Assembly: GCF_030656875.1 (NCBI RefSeq)
Contig: NZ_CP130943.1
Location: forward strand, 1,860,001 to 1,924,000
From: Prescottella sp. R16
GTDB taxonomy: Bacteria > Actinomycetota > Actinomycetes > Mycobacteriales > Mycobacteriaceae
Length of the DNA stretch: 64,000 nucleotides
Direction: 5' to 3'
The position numbers were made by a program, and so were the translations under genes. Of the stretch, positions 34,048 through 43,152 are shown piece after piece. The first letter of the stretch is position 1. The number at the start of each line of letters is the position of its first letter. The notes beneath the pieces were generated by a model that did not search any database, was not told where the DNA came from, and saw only the letters and a list, made by a program, of their open reading frames with translations.

Positions 34048-34680
34048 GTCGTCCTCGACCTCGACGGACGCCACGAACAGCAGTTCGTCGCCGCCTTCGA
34101 GCGGGTCGTCGGGCTGCGGGACGATGACGCGTCCGCCGCGCAGGATCGTCACCAGTGCGGCGTCGCGCGGGAGCCGCATCTTGCGGACGGGTTTGCCGGC
34201 GAGCGCGGTGTCGTCGGGCAGGGTGATCTCGACGAGGTTCGCCTGGCCCTGGCGCAGGGTCATCAGCCGGACCAGGTCACCGACGGTGACCGCTTCCTCG
34301 ACGAGCGACGCGAGCATCCGCGGCGTCGAGACCGCGACGTCGACGCCCCACGACTCGTCGAACAGCCATTCGTTGCGCGGGTCGTTGACCCGAGCCACTA
34401 CCCGGCCCACCCCGAATTCGGTCTTCGCGAGCAGGCTCAGCACGAGGTTGGCCTTGTCCTCGCCGGTCGCGGCGATCACCACGTCGTACGTCTCGAGCTG
34501 GGTGGTTTCGAGCAGGCTCAGTTCGCACGCGTCCCCGAGGACCCATTCGGCCTGCGGGATCGTGTCGGGTTCGAGATGGTCGGGTTTGCGTTCGAGCAGC
34601 ATCACGTGATGGTTGCTGCGGACGAGTTCGCGGGCGATGGAGCGGCCTACGGCGCCGGCTCCTGCGATGGCCACTCTCAT
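33991..34680 (-). CDS. ceoC: RCK/TrkA-family potassium regulator CeoC
   Basis: Cytoplasmic NAD-binding RCK protein of 229 aa. An N-terminal Rossmann TrkA_N domain has GAGAVGRSIARELV, and a C-terminal TrkA_C domain covers about residues 140-225 (ITLPDDTALAGKPVRKMRLP, then PLEGGDELLFVAS). The start is ATG 34680; ATG 34689 (MPPMRV) is equally close and neither has a clear SD. It lies 53 bp after ceoB. Such proteins gate K+ channels or transporters. No TrkH/TrkG is encoded here; the KimA-like gene next door is the likely partner. Confidence 0.92.
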   Translation of the reverse strand: MRVAIAGAGAVGRSIARELVRSNHHVMLLERKPDHLEPDTIPQAEWVLGDACELSLLETTQLETYDVVIAATGEDKANLVLSLLAKTEFGVGRVVARVNDPRNEWLFDESWGVDVAVSTPRMLASLVEEAVTVGDLVRLMTLRQGQANLVEITLPDDTALAGKPVRKMRLPRDAALVTILRGGRVIVPQPDDPLEGGDELLFVASVEVEDDLRVAVGLGTPGGSGPVDG

Positions 34681-34733
34681 CGGAGGCATCCAATCGGGTA
34701 GTCGAGCGAGGGAGGGGGATGACCGTGGTGATG

Positions 34734-35399
34734 TCAGTCGTCGGAGGGCGGCGGGTTGCCGGCCAGGGCGACGGCTTCGGCGACGGTGCCGGCGACGGCC
34801 GCGACGTACACCTGGTCGTCGGACTGGATGACGGTCTTGCGGTCGGGGAGGATCCCGGTGCCGAAGCGGATGAGGAACGACACCCGGGACGACGTGGCCT
34901 CCTCGAGGTCGGTGATCTTGCGGCCCACCCAGTCCTCGTGCAGTGCGAGTTCGGTGACGACGACGGTGCCCGACGGGTCCCGCCATTTGGCCATCTGGTC
35001 GTCCTGCTGCAGGGCGAGCATGAACCGGTCGGTGGTCCACGGCACGGTCGCGATGGTGGGGATGCCGAGCCGCTCGTAGACGGCGGCGCGTTTGGCGTCG
35101 TAGATGCGGGCGACGACCCGCTCGACGCCGAACGTCTCGCGGGCGACGCGGGCGGAGATGATGTTCGAGTTGTCGCCGGACGACACGGCGGCGAACGCCT
35201 CGGCGCGTTCGATGCCGGCGCGGACCAGGACGTCCCGGTCGAAGCCCATCCCGACCACGGTGTGGCCGGAGAAGTCCGGTCCGAGGCGGAGGAACGCGCT
35301 CGGGTCGCGGTCGATGACGGCGACCTCGTGGCCGATCCGGCTCAGTGCGGTAGCGAGGGACGAGCCGACCCGGCCGCATCCCATGACGACTACGTACAC
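34734..35399 (-). CDS. ceoB: RCK/TrkA-family potassium regulator CeoB
   Basis: Partner of CeoC, 221 aa. The TrkA_N Rossmann motif is VVVMGCGRVGSSLATALSRIGH, with conserved DRDPSAF after strand 2, and TrkA_C follows from about residue 140 (LHEDWVGRKITDLEEAT). GTG 35399 is selected for GGAGTGG just upstream and because it directly precedes the first strand. It is divergent from the KimA-like permease gene. CeoB and CeoC probably form a heteromeric gating ring, as two-gene RCK systems do (inference). Confidence 0.93.
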   Translation of the reverse strand: MYVVVMGCGRVGSSLATALSRIGHEVAVIDRDPSAFLRLGPDFSGHTVVGMGFDRDVLVRAGIERAEAFAAVSSGDNSNIISARVARETFGVERVVARIYDAKRAAVYERLGIPTIATVPWTTDRFMLALQQDDQMAKWRDPSGTVVVTELALHEDWVGRKITDLEEATSSRVSFLIRFGTGILPDRKTVIQSDDQVYVAAVAGTVAEAVALAGNPPPSDD

Positions 35400-35589
35400 C
35401 CGTCCACTCCGTTTCTCGTTGCGGTCACCGGCGGGATGCCGCCGATGTCGGATCGAACGGTACCGCGCCGGGAGGGCGGTGCACGGCAGCAGTCGGTTCC
35501 GGCGTCGTGTGGGCCCGGTGGAGGGGATCGGAAAAGCGGAGGAATCGCCCACTGCGCCGCCCTGGTCCCGCACGGGCACGGGGACGGCT

Positions 35590-35595
35590 TACGCT
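35590..35595 (+). promoter_or_regulatory. Leaderless promoter -10 of the KimA-like gene
   Basis: TACGCT lies so that +1 is 35602, the G of the GTG start. The 202 bp divergent region with ceoB shows no other clear element. Confidence 0.5.
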
Positions 35596-35601
35596 TTGGC
35601 G

Positions 35602-37608
35602 GTGTCGAAGGTTTCCACCGCTGCGAAGCGGCTGATTCTGGGGCGACCGTTCCGGAGCGACAAGCTCGGACACACGCTGCTGCCCAAGCGGATCGCGCTC
35701 CCAGTCTTCGCGTCGGACGCGATGTCGTCCGTCGCCTACGCACCGGAAGAGATCTTCCTGGTGCTGTCCGTGGCAGGTATCTCCGCCTACGCGTACACCC
35801 CGTGGATCGGATTGTCGGTCGCGATCGTGATGGCGGTCGTGGTCGCCAGCTACCGGCAGAACGTGCACGCCTACCCGTCCGGTGGCGGCGACTACGAGGT
35901 GGCGACGGTCAACATCGGCCCGAACGCCGGGCTGACGGTCGGCAGTGCGCTGATGGTCGACTACGTGCTCACCGTTGCGGTGTCGATCTCGTCGGCGGCG
36001 TCGAACATCGGGTCGGCGGTGCCGTTCGTCGCCGACCACAAGGTGCTGTTCGCGGTGGCCGCGATCGTGCTGCTCACGGCGATGAACCTGCGCGGCATCC
36101 GCGAGTCCGGCACGATGTTCGCGATTCCCACGTACGCGTTCATCGTCGGCATGCTGCTCATGCTGGTGTGGGGGTTCGTGCGGATCTACGGATTCGGTGA
36201 CGACGTGCACGCCGAGTCCTCCGGTTTCGATCTGCAGGCCGAGGACTCGCACCTGTACGGCATCGCGTTCGCGTTCCTCATCGCCCGCGCGTTCTCGTCC
36301 GGATGTGCCGCTCTGACCGGTGTCGAGGCGATCAGCAACGGGGTGCCGGCGTTCCGGAAACCCAAGTCCCGGAACGCGGCGACGACGCTGCTGCTGCTCG
36401 GCACGTTCGCGATCGTGCTGCTGATGGGCATCATCATCCTGGCGCAGAAGATCGGCATCGTGTACGCGCACGATCCGGCGACGCAGCTCGTCGGTGCCCC
36501 CGACGACTACCACCAGAAGACGCTCATCGCGCAGCTCGCGGGCGCCGTGTTCGACGGGTTCCCGATCGGCTTCTTCTTCATCGCGATCGTGACCGCCCTC
36601 ATCCTGGTGCTCGCCGCGAACACCGCGTTCAACGGATTCCCGGTCCTCGGATCGGTGCTCGCGCAGGACCGCTACCTGCCGCGGCAGCTGCACACCCGCG
36701 GCGACCGCCTCGCGTTCAGCAACGGCATCCTGTTCCTGTCGGGTGCGGCGATCGCGTTCGTGATCGTGTTCGGTGCCGAGGTCACCAAGCTCATCCAGCT
36801 GTACATCGTCGGGGTGTTCGTCTCGTTCGTGTTGAGCCAGACCGGCATGATCCGGCACTGGACCCGGCATCTGAGGTCCGAGACCGATCCGGCGCAACGC
36901 CGCCGGATGCAGCGGTCCCGCGTCATCAACTCGATCGGCCTGGCGATGACCGGTGCGGTGCTGGTGATCGTGCTCCTCACCAAGTTCGCGGCCGGGGCGT
37001 GGATCGCGATCGTCGCGATGATCGCGATCTTCGTGCTCATGAAGTCGATCCGCCGGCACTACGACGGTGTCGCCGCCGAACTCGACGAGCAGGAGTGGGA
37101 CGGGGTGCTGCCGAGCCGCACCCATTCGATCGTGCTGGTCTCCAAGATGCACATGCCGACGATGCGGGCCCTGGCGTACGCGCGGGCGACCCGCCCGGAC
37201 ACGCTCGAGGCGATCACCGTGAACGTCGACGATCCCGACACCCGGGCGCTGGTCCGGGAGTGGGAGAAGAGCGATATCACGGTGCCGCTCAAGGTGATCG
37301 AGTCTCCGTACCGTGAGGTCACCAAGCCGGTGCTCGAGTACGTGCGCCGGGTGCGCCGCGATTCGCCGCGTGACGTGGTGACCGTGTTCATTCCCGAGTA
37401 CGTCGTCGGTCACTGGTGGGAGCAGTTGCTGCACAACCAGAGTGCGCTGCGCCTGAAGAGCCGGCTGCTGTTCCAGCCGGGGGTGATGGTCACGAGTGTG
37501 CCGTGGCAGCTCAGTTCCTCGGAGAAGGCCAGGGAACGGGCCCGGAAGACGAATTTCGACAGTGCGCCCGGCGCGATCCGACGTGGCCTCGATGTGGAAG
37601 GCAAGTGA
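35602..37608 (+). CDS. APC-superfamily transporter, KimA-like probable K+/H+ symporter
   Basis: A 668 aa membrane protein (Rv2690c-like) with 12 predicted helices over residues about 40-475 and a C-terminal cytosolic domain of about 190 residues. It is usually annotated as an amino acid permease. Its start (LILGRPFRSDKLGHTLLPKR, then ALPVFASDAMSSVAYAPEEI) follows the pattern of B. subtilis KimA, a K+ importer with the same architecture. The soluble part (SIVLVSKMHMPTMRALAYARA, then SALRLKSRLLFQPGVMV) looks USP-like. Its position opposite ceoB/ceoC supports a potassium role. Transport substrate is inferred, not shown. Its stop overlaps the next start. Confidence 0.85.
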   Translation: MSKVSTAAKRLILGRPFRSDKLGHTLLPKRIALPVFASDAMSSVAYAPEEIFLVLSVAGISAYAYTPWIGLSVAIVMAVVVASYRQNVHAYPSGGGDYEVATVNIGPNAGLTVGSALMVDYVLTVAVSISSAASNIGSAVPFVADHKVLFAVAAIVLLTAMNLRGIRESGTMFAIPTYAFIVGMLLMLVWGFVRIYGFGDDVHAESSGFDLQAEDSHLYGIAFAFLIARAFSSGCAALTGVEAISNGVPAFRKPKSRNAATTLLLLGTFAIVLLMGIIILAQKIGIVYAHDPATQLVGAPDDYHQKTLIAQLAGAVFDGFPIGFFFIAIVTALILVLAANTAFNGFPVLGSVLAQDRYLPRQLHTRGDRLAFSNGILFLSGAAIAFVIVFGAEVTKLIQLYIVGVFVSFVLSQTGMIRHWTRHLRSETDPAQRRRMQRSRVINSIGLAMTGAVLVIVLLTKFAAGAWIAIVAMIAIFVLMKSIRRHYDGVAAELDEQEWDGVLPSRTHSIVLVSKMHMPTMRALAYARATRPDTLEAITVNVDDPDTRALVREWEKSDITVPLKVIESPYREVTKPVLEYVRRVRRDSPRDVVTVFIPEYVVGHWWEQLLHNQSALRLKSRLLFQPGVMVTSVPWQLSSSEKARERARKTNFDSAPGAIRRGLDVEGK

Positions 37609-38882
37609 GCGAGACCGTGAGCGAGAACTGGACCGGACGCCGACTCGAGGTCGAACTGGGTAATCCCGGGCACGGCGGGTTCTGCGTCGCCCGGCACGAG
37701 GGCCGGGTGCTGTTCGTGCGGCACGGGCTGCCCGGAGAGCGGGTGATCGCGCACGTCACCGAGGACCGTGGCGGCTCGTTCTGCCGGGCCGACGCCGTCG
37801 AGATCCTGGTGCCGTCGGACGATCGGGTCGACCCGCTGTGCCCGATCTCCGGGCCGGGCGGGGCCGGTTGTTGCGACTACTCGCATGCGGCTCCGGCCGC
37901 GCAGCGGGCGATGAAGTCGTCCGTCGTCGCCGAGCAGTTGCGGCGGATCGCCGGCGTGGACGTCGATGTCGCGGTCGAGGAACTGCCCGGCACGGGCGAC
38001 GGGACGGGGTGGCGGTCGCGGGTGCGGCTGGCCGTCGATTCCGCGGGCCGGCCCGGCTTCCACAAGTACCGGAGCCTCGAGATCGAGACGTTCCTGGCAT
38101 GCCCGCAGATCGCGCCGTCCGCGTACAGCGGGCTGTCCGAGCGGTCGTGGCAGCCGGGCGCCGAGGTTCAGGTGGTGCTCGATGCGGCGGGGGAGCGGCA
38201 CGTCGTGGAGGTGGCACCGCCGAAGGTGTCGCGCACGGGACGGCGCAGCCCGGGCCGGCGCGGGGCGACCGCGCGACGGGCGGCGTCGTCGGGGAGTCGG
38301 GCCGAGCACGTCGTCGTCGGAACGGGGCGGGTGCTCGAGCGGGTCGGTGACCGGGAGTGGACGTTGTCGGCGACCGGGTTCTGGCAGGCGCACCGGGGTG
38401 CTGCCGCCACGTATTCGGCGGTGGTGGGGGAGTGGGCGCAGGCGTCGGTCGGGGCGCGGGTGTGGGACCTGTACGGCGGTGTCGGGGTGTTCGCGGCGAC
38501 GCTCGCCGGCCAGGTCGGCCCGACGGGTCGTGTCGATTCGGTGGAGTTCTCGCGGCAGGCCGTCGCGGACGGCACTGCGGCGCTCGAGGATCTTCCGCAC
38601 GTGCATCTGCACGCGGCCCGGGTGGAGCGGGCGTTGCACGAACTGCCGGCCCCCGAGGTGGTGGTCCTCGATCCGCCGCGGGCCGGGGCGGGACGCGAGG
38701 TCGTGGCGGCCGTCGCGGCGGCGGAGCCCGAGCGGATCGTGCACATCGGGTGCGATCCGGCGTCGTTCGCGCGGGACGTCGCGCTGTACCGCGAGCAGGG
38801 GTACCGGTTGGAGCGGGTGCGGGCGTTCGACGCGTTCCCGTCGACCCATCACGTCGAGTCGCTGGCGCTGCTGACGCGCTGA
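37605..38882 (+). CDS. TRAM-domain class I methyltransferase (RlmCD/TrmA type)
   Basis: A 425 aa RNA uracil-C5 methyltransferase (Rv2689c-like). An N-terminal TRAM domain (about residues 8-65) is followed by a cysteine-rich segment (LCPISGPGGAGCCDYSH, plus FLACPQI later) that may hold an iron-sulfur cluster in altered spacing. The catalytic domain has WDLYGGVGVFAATLA for SAM, VVLDPPRAGAGREV and IGCDPASFARD with the nucleophilic Cys. GTG 37605 overlaps the permease stop (GTGA); GTG 37617 is an in-frame alternative. Target: probably a 23S rRNA or tRNA uridine. Confidence 0.88.
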   Translation: MSETVSENWTGRRLEVELGNPGHGGFCVARHEGRVLFVRHGLPGERVIAHVTEDRGGSFCRADAVEILVPSDDRVDPLCPISGPGGAGCCDYSHAAPAAQRAMKSSVVAEQLRRIAGVDVDVAVEELPGTGDGTGWRSRVRLAVDSAGRPGFHKYRSLEIETFLACPQIAPSAYSGLSERSWQPGAEVQVVLDAAGERHVVEVAPPKVSRTGRRSPGRRGATARRAASSGSRAEHVVVGTGRVLERVGDREWTLSATGFWQAHRGAAATYSAVVGEWAQASVGARVWDLYGGVGVFAATLAGQVGPTGRVDSVEFSRQAVADGTAALEDLPHVHLHAARVERALHELPAPEVVVLDPPRAGAGREVVAAVAAAEPERIVHIGCDPASFARDVALYREQGYRLERVRAFDAFPSTHHVESLALLTR

Positions 38883-38995
38883 GCGGGTGGTCGAGGGCGG
38901 GATCGGAGTGGTTCTCGCCACAGTGACGCTGCGTGGTCGCCGGATCTGTGCAGGTCAGAGGCCATGTGGTCAGGTTTGTCGCGTTTGCGAAGTAA

Positions 38996-39030
38996 TTGCT
39001 TGAGGTACGCAACTATCTCTATAGTTGCGT
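38996..39030 (+). promoter_or_regulatory. marR promoter with overlapping 10 bp palindromic operator
   Basis: TTGCTT (38996-39001) and TATAGT (39020-39025) are 18 bp apart. A perfect inverted repeat, ACGCAACTAT (39007-39016) and ATAGTTGCGT (39021-39030) with a CTCT centre, covers the -10. This is the expected layout for autorepression by the MarR protein encoded next. Confidence 0.7.
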
Positions 39031-39074
39031 TCTGCAAGTAATTCGTCAGTCCTTATGAGGATTCGGGGTATCCG

Positions 39075-39575
39075 ATGGCTGTCCAAGCCGATACCGCCCA
39101 GGCGCTCGTCGACGCGATCTTCCTGTTCGGCCGGTCGCTGCGCGCGGCCGTCGCGAACAGCGTCGACGACCCGGTGGCACCCGCGCTCGTCGCGGTCCTG
39201 GTCGCGCTCTCCGTGCGGGGGCCGTGCCGGCAGAACGAACTGGCCGGCGCGTTGTGCCTGAGCCAGTCGGCGCTGAGCCGGCAGCTGACCGAACTGGTCG
39301 ACGCCGGGCTCGTCGAACGCCGGCCCGACCCGGACGACCGACGGGCGTTGCACGTCCAGGTCACCGAGAAGGGCACCGAGGTGCTGCGGGAGACGAAGAA
39401 ACGCAGGTCCGCGCACCTGCGTGGACGGCTGGGCGACTGGAGTCAGGACGAAGCCGCCGCGGCGTTGACGCTCATCGAACGTCTCACCGTGTCCCTGGCG
39501 CCGAGAGCCGAGTCGACACCGGACCGCGAATCCATACCGCTAACCGCCGATCACTGTGGGAGTTCACTTCGATGA
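39075..39575 (+). CDS. MarR-family transcriptional regulator
   Basis: Winged-helix repressor of 166 aa. The DNA-binding core is CRQNELAGALCLSQSALSRQLTELVDAGLVERRPDPDDRRALHV (about residues 55-98), with the wing signature DPDDRR intact. Flanking helices form the dimer interface. It overlaps the downstream efflux gene (ATGA at 39572-39575), so pump and regulator are co-translated. The palindrome over its -10 is the probable binding site. Ligand unknown; drugs or aromatic compounds are typical. Confidence 0.9.
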   Translation: MAVQADTAQALVDAIFLFGRSLRAAVANSVDDPVAPALVAVLVALSVRGPCRQNELAGALCLSQSALSRQLTELVDAGLVERRPDPDDRRALHVQVTEKGTEVLRETKKRRSAHLRGRLGDWSQDEAAAALTLIERLTVSLAPRAESTPDRESIPLTADHCGSSLR

Positions 39576-41173
39576 CGACATCGACATCAGTGGGGGAGAG
39601 CCGGGCAGGTACCGGCCGCACGGCCCAAGAGCCTATGACCCACCGCCAGATCCTCGAGGTCCTCGCCGGCCTCATCGCAGCCCTGTTCACGGCGCTGCTC
39701 AGCACGACCATCGTCGCCACCGCGCTGCCGACGATCATCGGTGACCTGAAGGGCACCCAGACGCAGTACGCGTGGGTCATCACGACCGCGCTGCTCGCCA
39801 ACGCCGCATCCACCCCGATCTGGGGCAAGCTCGCCGACCTGTTCAACAAGAAGATCCTGGTCCAGAGCTCGATCGTGATCTTCGTGGCCGGGTCCGTGAT
39901 CGCCGGTTTCTCGCACAACGTGCCCGTCCTGCTGGTCGCGCGCGTCGTGCAGGGCATCGGCATGGGCGGTCTGACCGCGCTCGTCGTCGCGATCATCGGC
40001 AGCATCATCCCGCCGCGCGAACGCGGCCGTTACTCCGGCTACATGGGTGCGGCGATGGCCGTGTCGATGTCCGGCGGCCCGATCCTCGGCGGTGTGATCG
40101 TCGACAGCCCTCTCGGGTGGCGGTGGACGTTCTTCGTGTGCGTCCCGCTGGCCGTGATCGCCCTGTTCCTGCTGCAGCGCACCCTGCACATCGCGACCGA
40201 GCGCAAGGAGGACGTCTCCATCGACTGGTGGGGTGCCACCCTGCTCACCGCCGGTGTCAGCGTCCTGCTGGTGTGGGTGTCGTTCGCCGGCAAGGCCGAC
40301 TACTACGCATGGTTCTCGAAGGAATCGGCGATCTACGTCGGCGTCGGTGTGTTGCTGCTGATCGCGACCGTGATCGTCGAATCCAAGGTGAAGTCGCCGA
40401 TCATCCCGTTGTCCATCATCACCGAGAAGACCACCGGTCTGGCGATCATCGCGTCGGTCGCGGTCGGTGTCGGCATGTTCGGTGCCACCACGTTCCTCAC
40501 CCAGTACTTCCAGACCGCGCGCGGCAACAGCCCCACCATCGCCGGCATCCTGACGATCCCGATGGTGCTCGGCATGCTGATCTCGTCGGTCGCCTCCGGC
40601 CAGCTGATCACCCGATTCGGCAAGTGGAAGCCGTTCATCGTCGGCGGCGCCGTGCTCCTCGTCGTCGGTTTCGGTCTGCTGTCCACGATCGACCACGCCA
40701 CCAGCCTGTGGCTGATCGGCGTCTACATCGCGATCGTCGGTGTCGGTGTCGGCAGCCTCATGCAGAACCTGGTGCTCGCGGTGCAGAACACCGTCAGCGT
40801 GCACAACATCGGTGCCGCCAGCAGTTCGGTGGCGTTCTTCCGCACGTTCGGCGGCGCGATCGGCGTGTCGGTGCTCGGCTCGGTCCTCGCGACCCGCGTC
40901 GCCGACCTGTCGGCGGAGGGGTTCGCGAAGCTCGGTATCGACACCCACTCACAGGGCAACGGCGGCAACCTCGACCTGGCGTCCCTGCCGGAACCGGTCG
41001 CGGAGATCATCCGCGCCGCGTACGGCGACGCGACCGGACGCCTGTTCCTGGTGTCGGCGATCGTCGCACTCATCACCCTGGTGTGCGTGATCTTCGTGCC
41101 GAACACGCCGCTGCGCAAGACGATCGACATCGAGGAGTCGGCCGAGGAGCCGGCCGAGGAGATCACCGTCTGA
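39572..41173 (+). CDS. DHA2-family MFS multidrug efflux pump
   Basis: Drug:H+ antiporter of 533 aa with 14 predicted helices. Motif A (GKLADLFNKK) follows helix 2, motif C-like GAAMAVSMSGGPILGGVI lies in helix 5, and the N-terminal LSTTIVATALPTIIGDL is the DHA2 motif D1 region. A soluble acidic tail ends EESAEEPAEEITV. Translation is coupled to marR. The organisation predicts induction by the exported compound. A bidirectional hairpin terminates it against drrB. Confidence 0.92.
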   Translation: MTTSTSVGESRAGTGRTAQEPMTHRQILEVLAGLIAALFTALLSTTIVATALPTIIGDLKGTQTQYAWVITTALLANAASTPIWGKLADLFNKKILVQSSIVIFVAGSVIAGFSHNVPVLLVARVVQGIGMGGLTALVVAIIGSIIPPRERGRYSGYMGAAMAVSMSGGPILGGVIVDSPLGWRWTFFVCVPLAVIALFLLQRTLHIATERKEDVSIDWWGATLLTAGVSVLLVWVSFAGKADYYAWFSKESAIYVGVGVLLLIATVIVESKVKSPIIPLSIITEKTTGLAIIASVAVGVGMFGATTFLTQYFQTARGNSPTIAGILTIPMVLGMLISSVASGQLITRFGKWKPFIVGGAVLLVVGFGLLSTIDHATSLWLIGVYIAIVGVGVGSLMQNLVLAVQNTVSVHNIGAASSSVAFFRTFGGAIGVSVLGSVLATRVADLSAEGFAKLGIDTHSQGNGGNLDLASLPEPVAEIIRAAYGDATGRLFLVSAIVALITLVCVIFVPNTPLRKTIDIEESAEEPAEEITV

Positions 41174-41195
41174 TCGGTTTCCCGCACCACGCACC

Positions 41196-41227
41196 ACGGC
41201 CCGCAACCCTGTCCGGTTGCGGGCCGT
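41196..41227. terminator. Bidirectional terminator between MFS pump and drrB
   Basis: ACGGCCCGCAACC (41196-41208) and GGTTGCGGGCCGT (41215-41227) pair perfectly around a CTGTCC loop at a convergent junction. Confidence 0.85.
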
Positions 41228-41245
41228 CGGCCGTGTGGCAGGAAC

Positions 41246-42076
41246 TCAGGTCTTGCGGTTGTACAGCCGCATCGTGAGCGGACCGAAGATCACGACGAAT
41301 CCGGCGCACCACAGCAGCACCACCGACAGCTGCCCGAACTCGAACGAGCCCTCGCACAGCGACCGCAGCGTCGTCACCAGATGGCTGATCGGATTGACGT
41401 CGACGAACGCCTGCAGCCAGCCGGGCATCGTCGTCGGATCGACGAAGATGTTGGACGCGAATGTGAGCGGGAACAGGATGAACATCGACACGCCCATGAC
41501 GGCCTGCTCGGTGCGCAGCAGCAGCGCGAACATCGTCCACACCCACGACATGCTGAACGAGAACAGCAGCAGTACCAGCACGGACACCACGACGCCGACG
41601 ACGCCACCGGCGGGCCGGAAGCCGAGGATCAGGCCGAGGACCAGGACGATCACCGACGCGATGGTGTAGCGGGCGATGTCGCCGAACAGGGCGCCGACCA
41701 GCGGTGAGGGCCGCCAGATCGGCAGGGACCGGAACCGGTCGAAGACGCCCTTCTCGATGTCCTTGTTCAGGGTCAGACCCGTGTACATGGTGATCATGAC
41801 GACGGTCTGCACGAGGATGCCGGGAATGAGGAACTGCACGTAGGCGTCGGTGGAGCCGGCGAGCGCCCCACCGAACAGGAACGTGAACATCAGCGTGAAC
41901 ATGATCGGGAACATCGTCACGTCGAACAGCTGTTCCGGAACGTGTTTGATCTTGAGCAGGGCCCGCCACCCGAACGACAGGGATGTCGACAGCCCGTTCG
42001 GGCGGGCCGGCCGGGGGCCGGGCATCTGCAGGACGTTGCCGACCGACTGGGCGGACGCGTTGATGGTGTCGGTCAT
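41246..42076 (-). CDS. ABC-2 type exporter permease (DrrB-like)
   Basis: Membrane subunit of 276 aa with six helices, ABC-2 family, DrrB type. The cytoplasmic start ([31 protein letters not shown]) and [26 protein letters not shown], the Q-loop-contacting helix, are characteristic. GGAGAAGG precedes ATG 42076, which overlaps the drrA stop (ATGA). It works with the ATPase encoded just upstream to export lipids or drugs; the substrate is unknown. Confidence 0.92.
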   Translation of the reverse strand: MTDTINASAQSVGNVLQMPGPRPARPNGLSTSLSFGWRALLKIKHVPEQLFDVTMFPIMFTLMFTFLFGGALAGSTDAYVQFLIPGILVQTVVMITMYTGLTLNKDIEKGVFDRFRSLPIWRPSPLVGALFGDIARYTIASVIVLVLGLILGFRPAGGVVGVVVSVLVLLLFSFSMSWVWTMFALLLRTEQAVMGVSMFILFPLTFASNIFVDPTTMPGWLQAFVDVNPISHLVTTLRSLCEGSFEFGQLSVVLLWCAGFVVIFGPLTMRLYNRKT

Positions 42077-43053
42077 CGGGCCTTCTCCTGGAGGGTGTCG
42101 GTCGATTCGGCGCCGTGCCCGGTGAGGGCGAGGAACACCTCGTCGAGACTGGGCTGGCCGAGCGCGAAGGTGGTGACGGCCAGGTTCGCGTCGTCGAGGG
42201 CGGCGAGGGCGCGGGCGACGCGTTGCGGGTCGTCGACGCGGGCGGTGAGTGCGGCCGGATCGGATTCGAGGGTGACGTCGATGCCGAGTTCGCGTTCGAG
42301 GACGACGGCGGCATCGGTGCGCCGCTCCGGTTCGGCGATCCGCACGTGCAGGGCACCCGAGCCGACGGACGCCTTGAGCTGACCGGTGGTGCCCTCGGCG
42401 ATGACCTTGCCGCGGTCGATGACGGCGATCCGGTCGGCGAGCTGGTCGGCCTCGTCGAGGTACTGCGTGGTGAGCAGGACCGTGGTGCCGCCCGCGACGA
42501 GCGCCCGGACGATCTCCCACACCTGGTTGCGGCTGCGCGGGTCGAGGCCCGTCGTCGGCTCGTCCAGGAAGATCAGTTCGGGGGTGACGATGATGGACGC
42601 GGCGATGTCGATGCGGCGGCGCATGCCGCCGGAGAACGTCTTGACCTGACGGCCGGCGGCCTCGGTGAGCCCGAACGCGTCGAGCAGTTGGTCGCAGCGT
42701 GAGCGGGCCGCGGCCCGCGAGTACCCGTACAGGCGGCCGAGCAGGATCAGGTTCTCGGTTCCGGTCAGATCCTCGTCGAGCGATGCGAACTGGCCCGTCA
42801 GCGACACCTTCGACCGAACCGTCTCGGCTTCCTTCGTGACGTCGTGGCCGAGGACGCGGGCGCTGCCGCCGTCGATCGGCAGCAGGGTCGCGAGCATGCG
42901 GATCGTGGTGGTCTTGCCGGCACCGTTGGGGCCGAGGACGCCGTACACGCCGCCGGTCGGGACGGCGAGGTCGACGCCGTCGACGGCGGTGAACGAACCG
43001 AAACGTTTGATCAGCCCGGTGGTTTCGATGGCCAGTGCTCTGTCGGAAGTCAT
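42073..43053 (-). CDS. ABC exporter ATPase (DrrA-like)
   Basis: ATP-binding subunit of 326 aa. Walker [11 protein letters not shown]-loop [14 protein letters not shown], signature SGGMRRR, Walker [17 protein letters not shown] and H-loop region [15 protein letters not shown] are all intact. The C-terminal 100 residues match DrrA, including the late [26 protein letters not shown] precedes ATG 43053. The operon drrA-drrB may be controlled by the palindrome at 43131-43144. It is tail to tail with the MarR/MFS operon, forming one export cluster. Confidence 0.93.
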   Translation of the reverse strand: MTSDRALAIETTGLIKRFGSFTAVDGVDLAVPTGGVYGVLGPNGAGKTTTIRMLATLLPIDGGSARVLGHDVTKEAETVRSKVSLTGQFASLDEDLTGTENLILLGRLYGYSRAAARSRCDQLLDAFGLTEAAGRQVKTFSGGMRRRIDIAASIIVTPELIFLDEPTTGLDPRSRNQVWEIVRALVAGGTTVLLTTQYLDEADQLADRIAVIDRGKVIAEGTTGQLKASVGSGALHVRIAEPERRTDAAVVLERELGIDVTLESDPAALTARVDDPQRVARALAALDDANLAVTTFALGQPSLDEVFLALTGHGAESTDTLQEKAR

Positions 43054-43130
43054 CCGTTTCCCGTCGTCAGGTGTGAGTGGGATCTCAGGCTCGGTCTTCG
43101 CTTTCAGCCTGTCGGACGCGAGGGGCGTGC

Positions 43131-43144
43131 GCAAACGTTTTTGC
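43131..43144. promoter_or_regulatory. Operator candidate upstream of drrAB
   Basis: GCAAA-CGTT-TTTGC, containing the exact octamer palindrome AAACGTTT (43133-43140), lies about 80 bp before the drrA start and just past the glutaminase stop. Confidence 0.4.
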
Positions 43145-43152
43145 CGGAGTGG

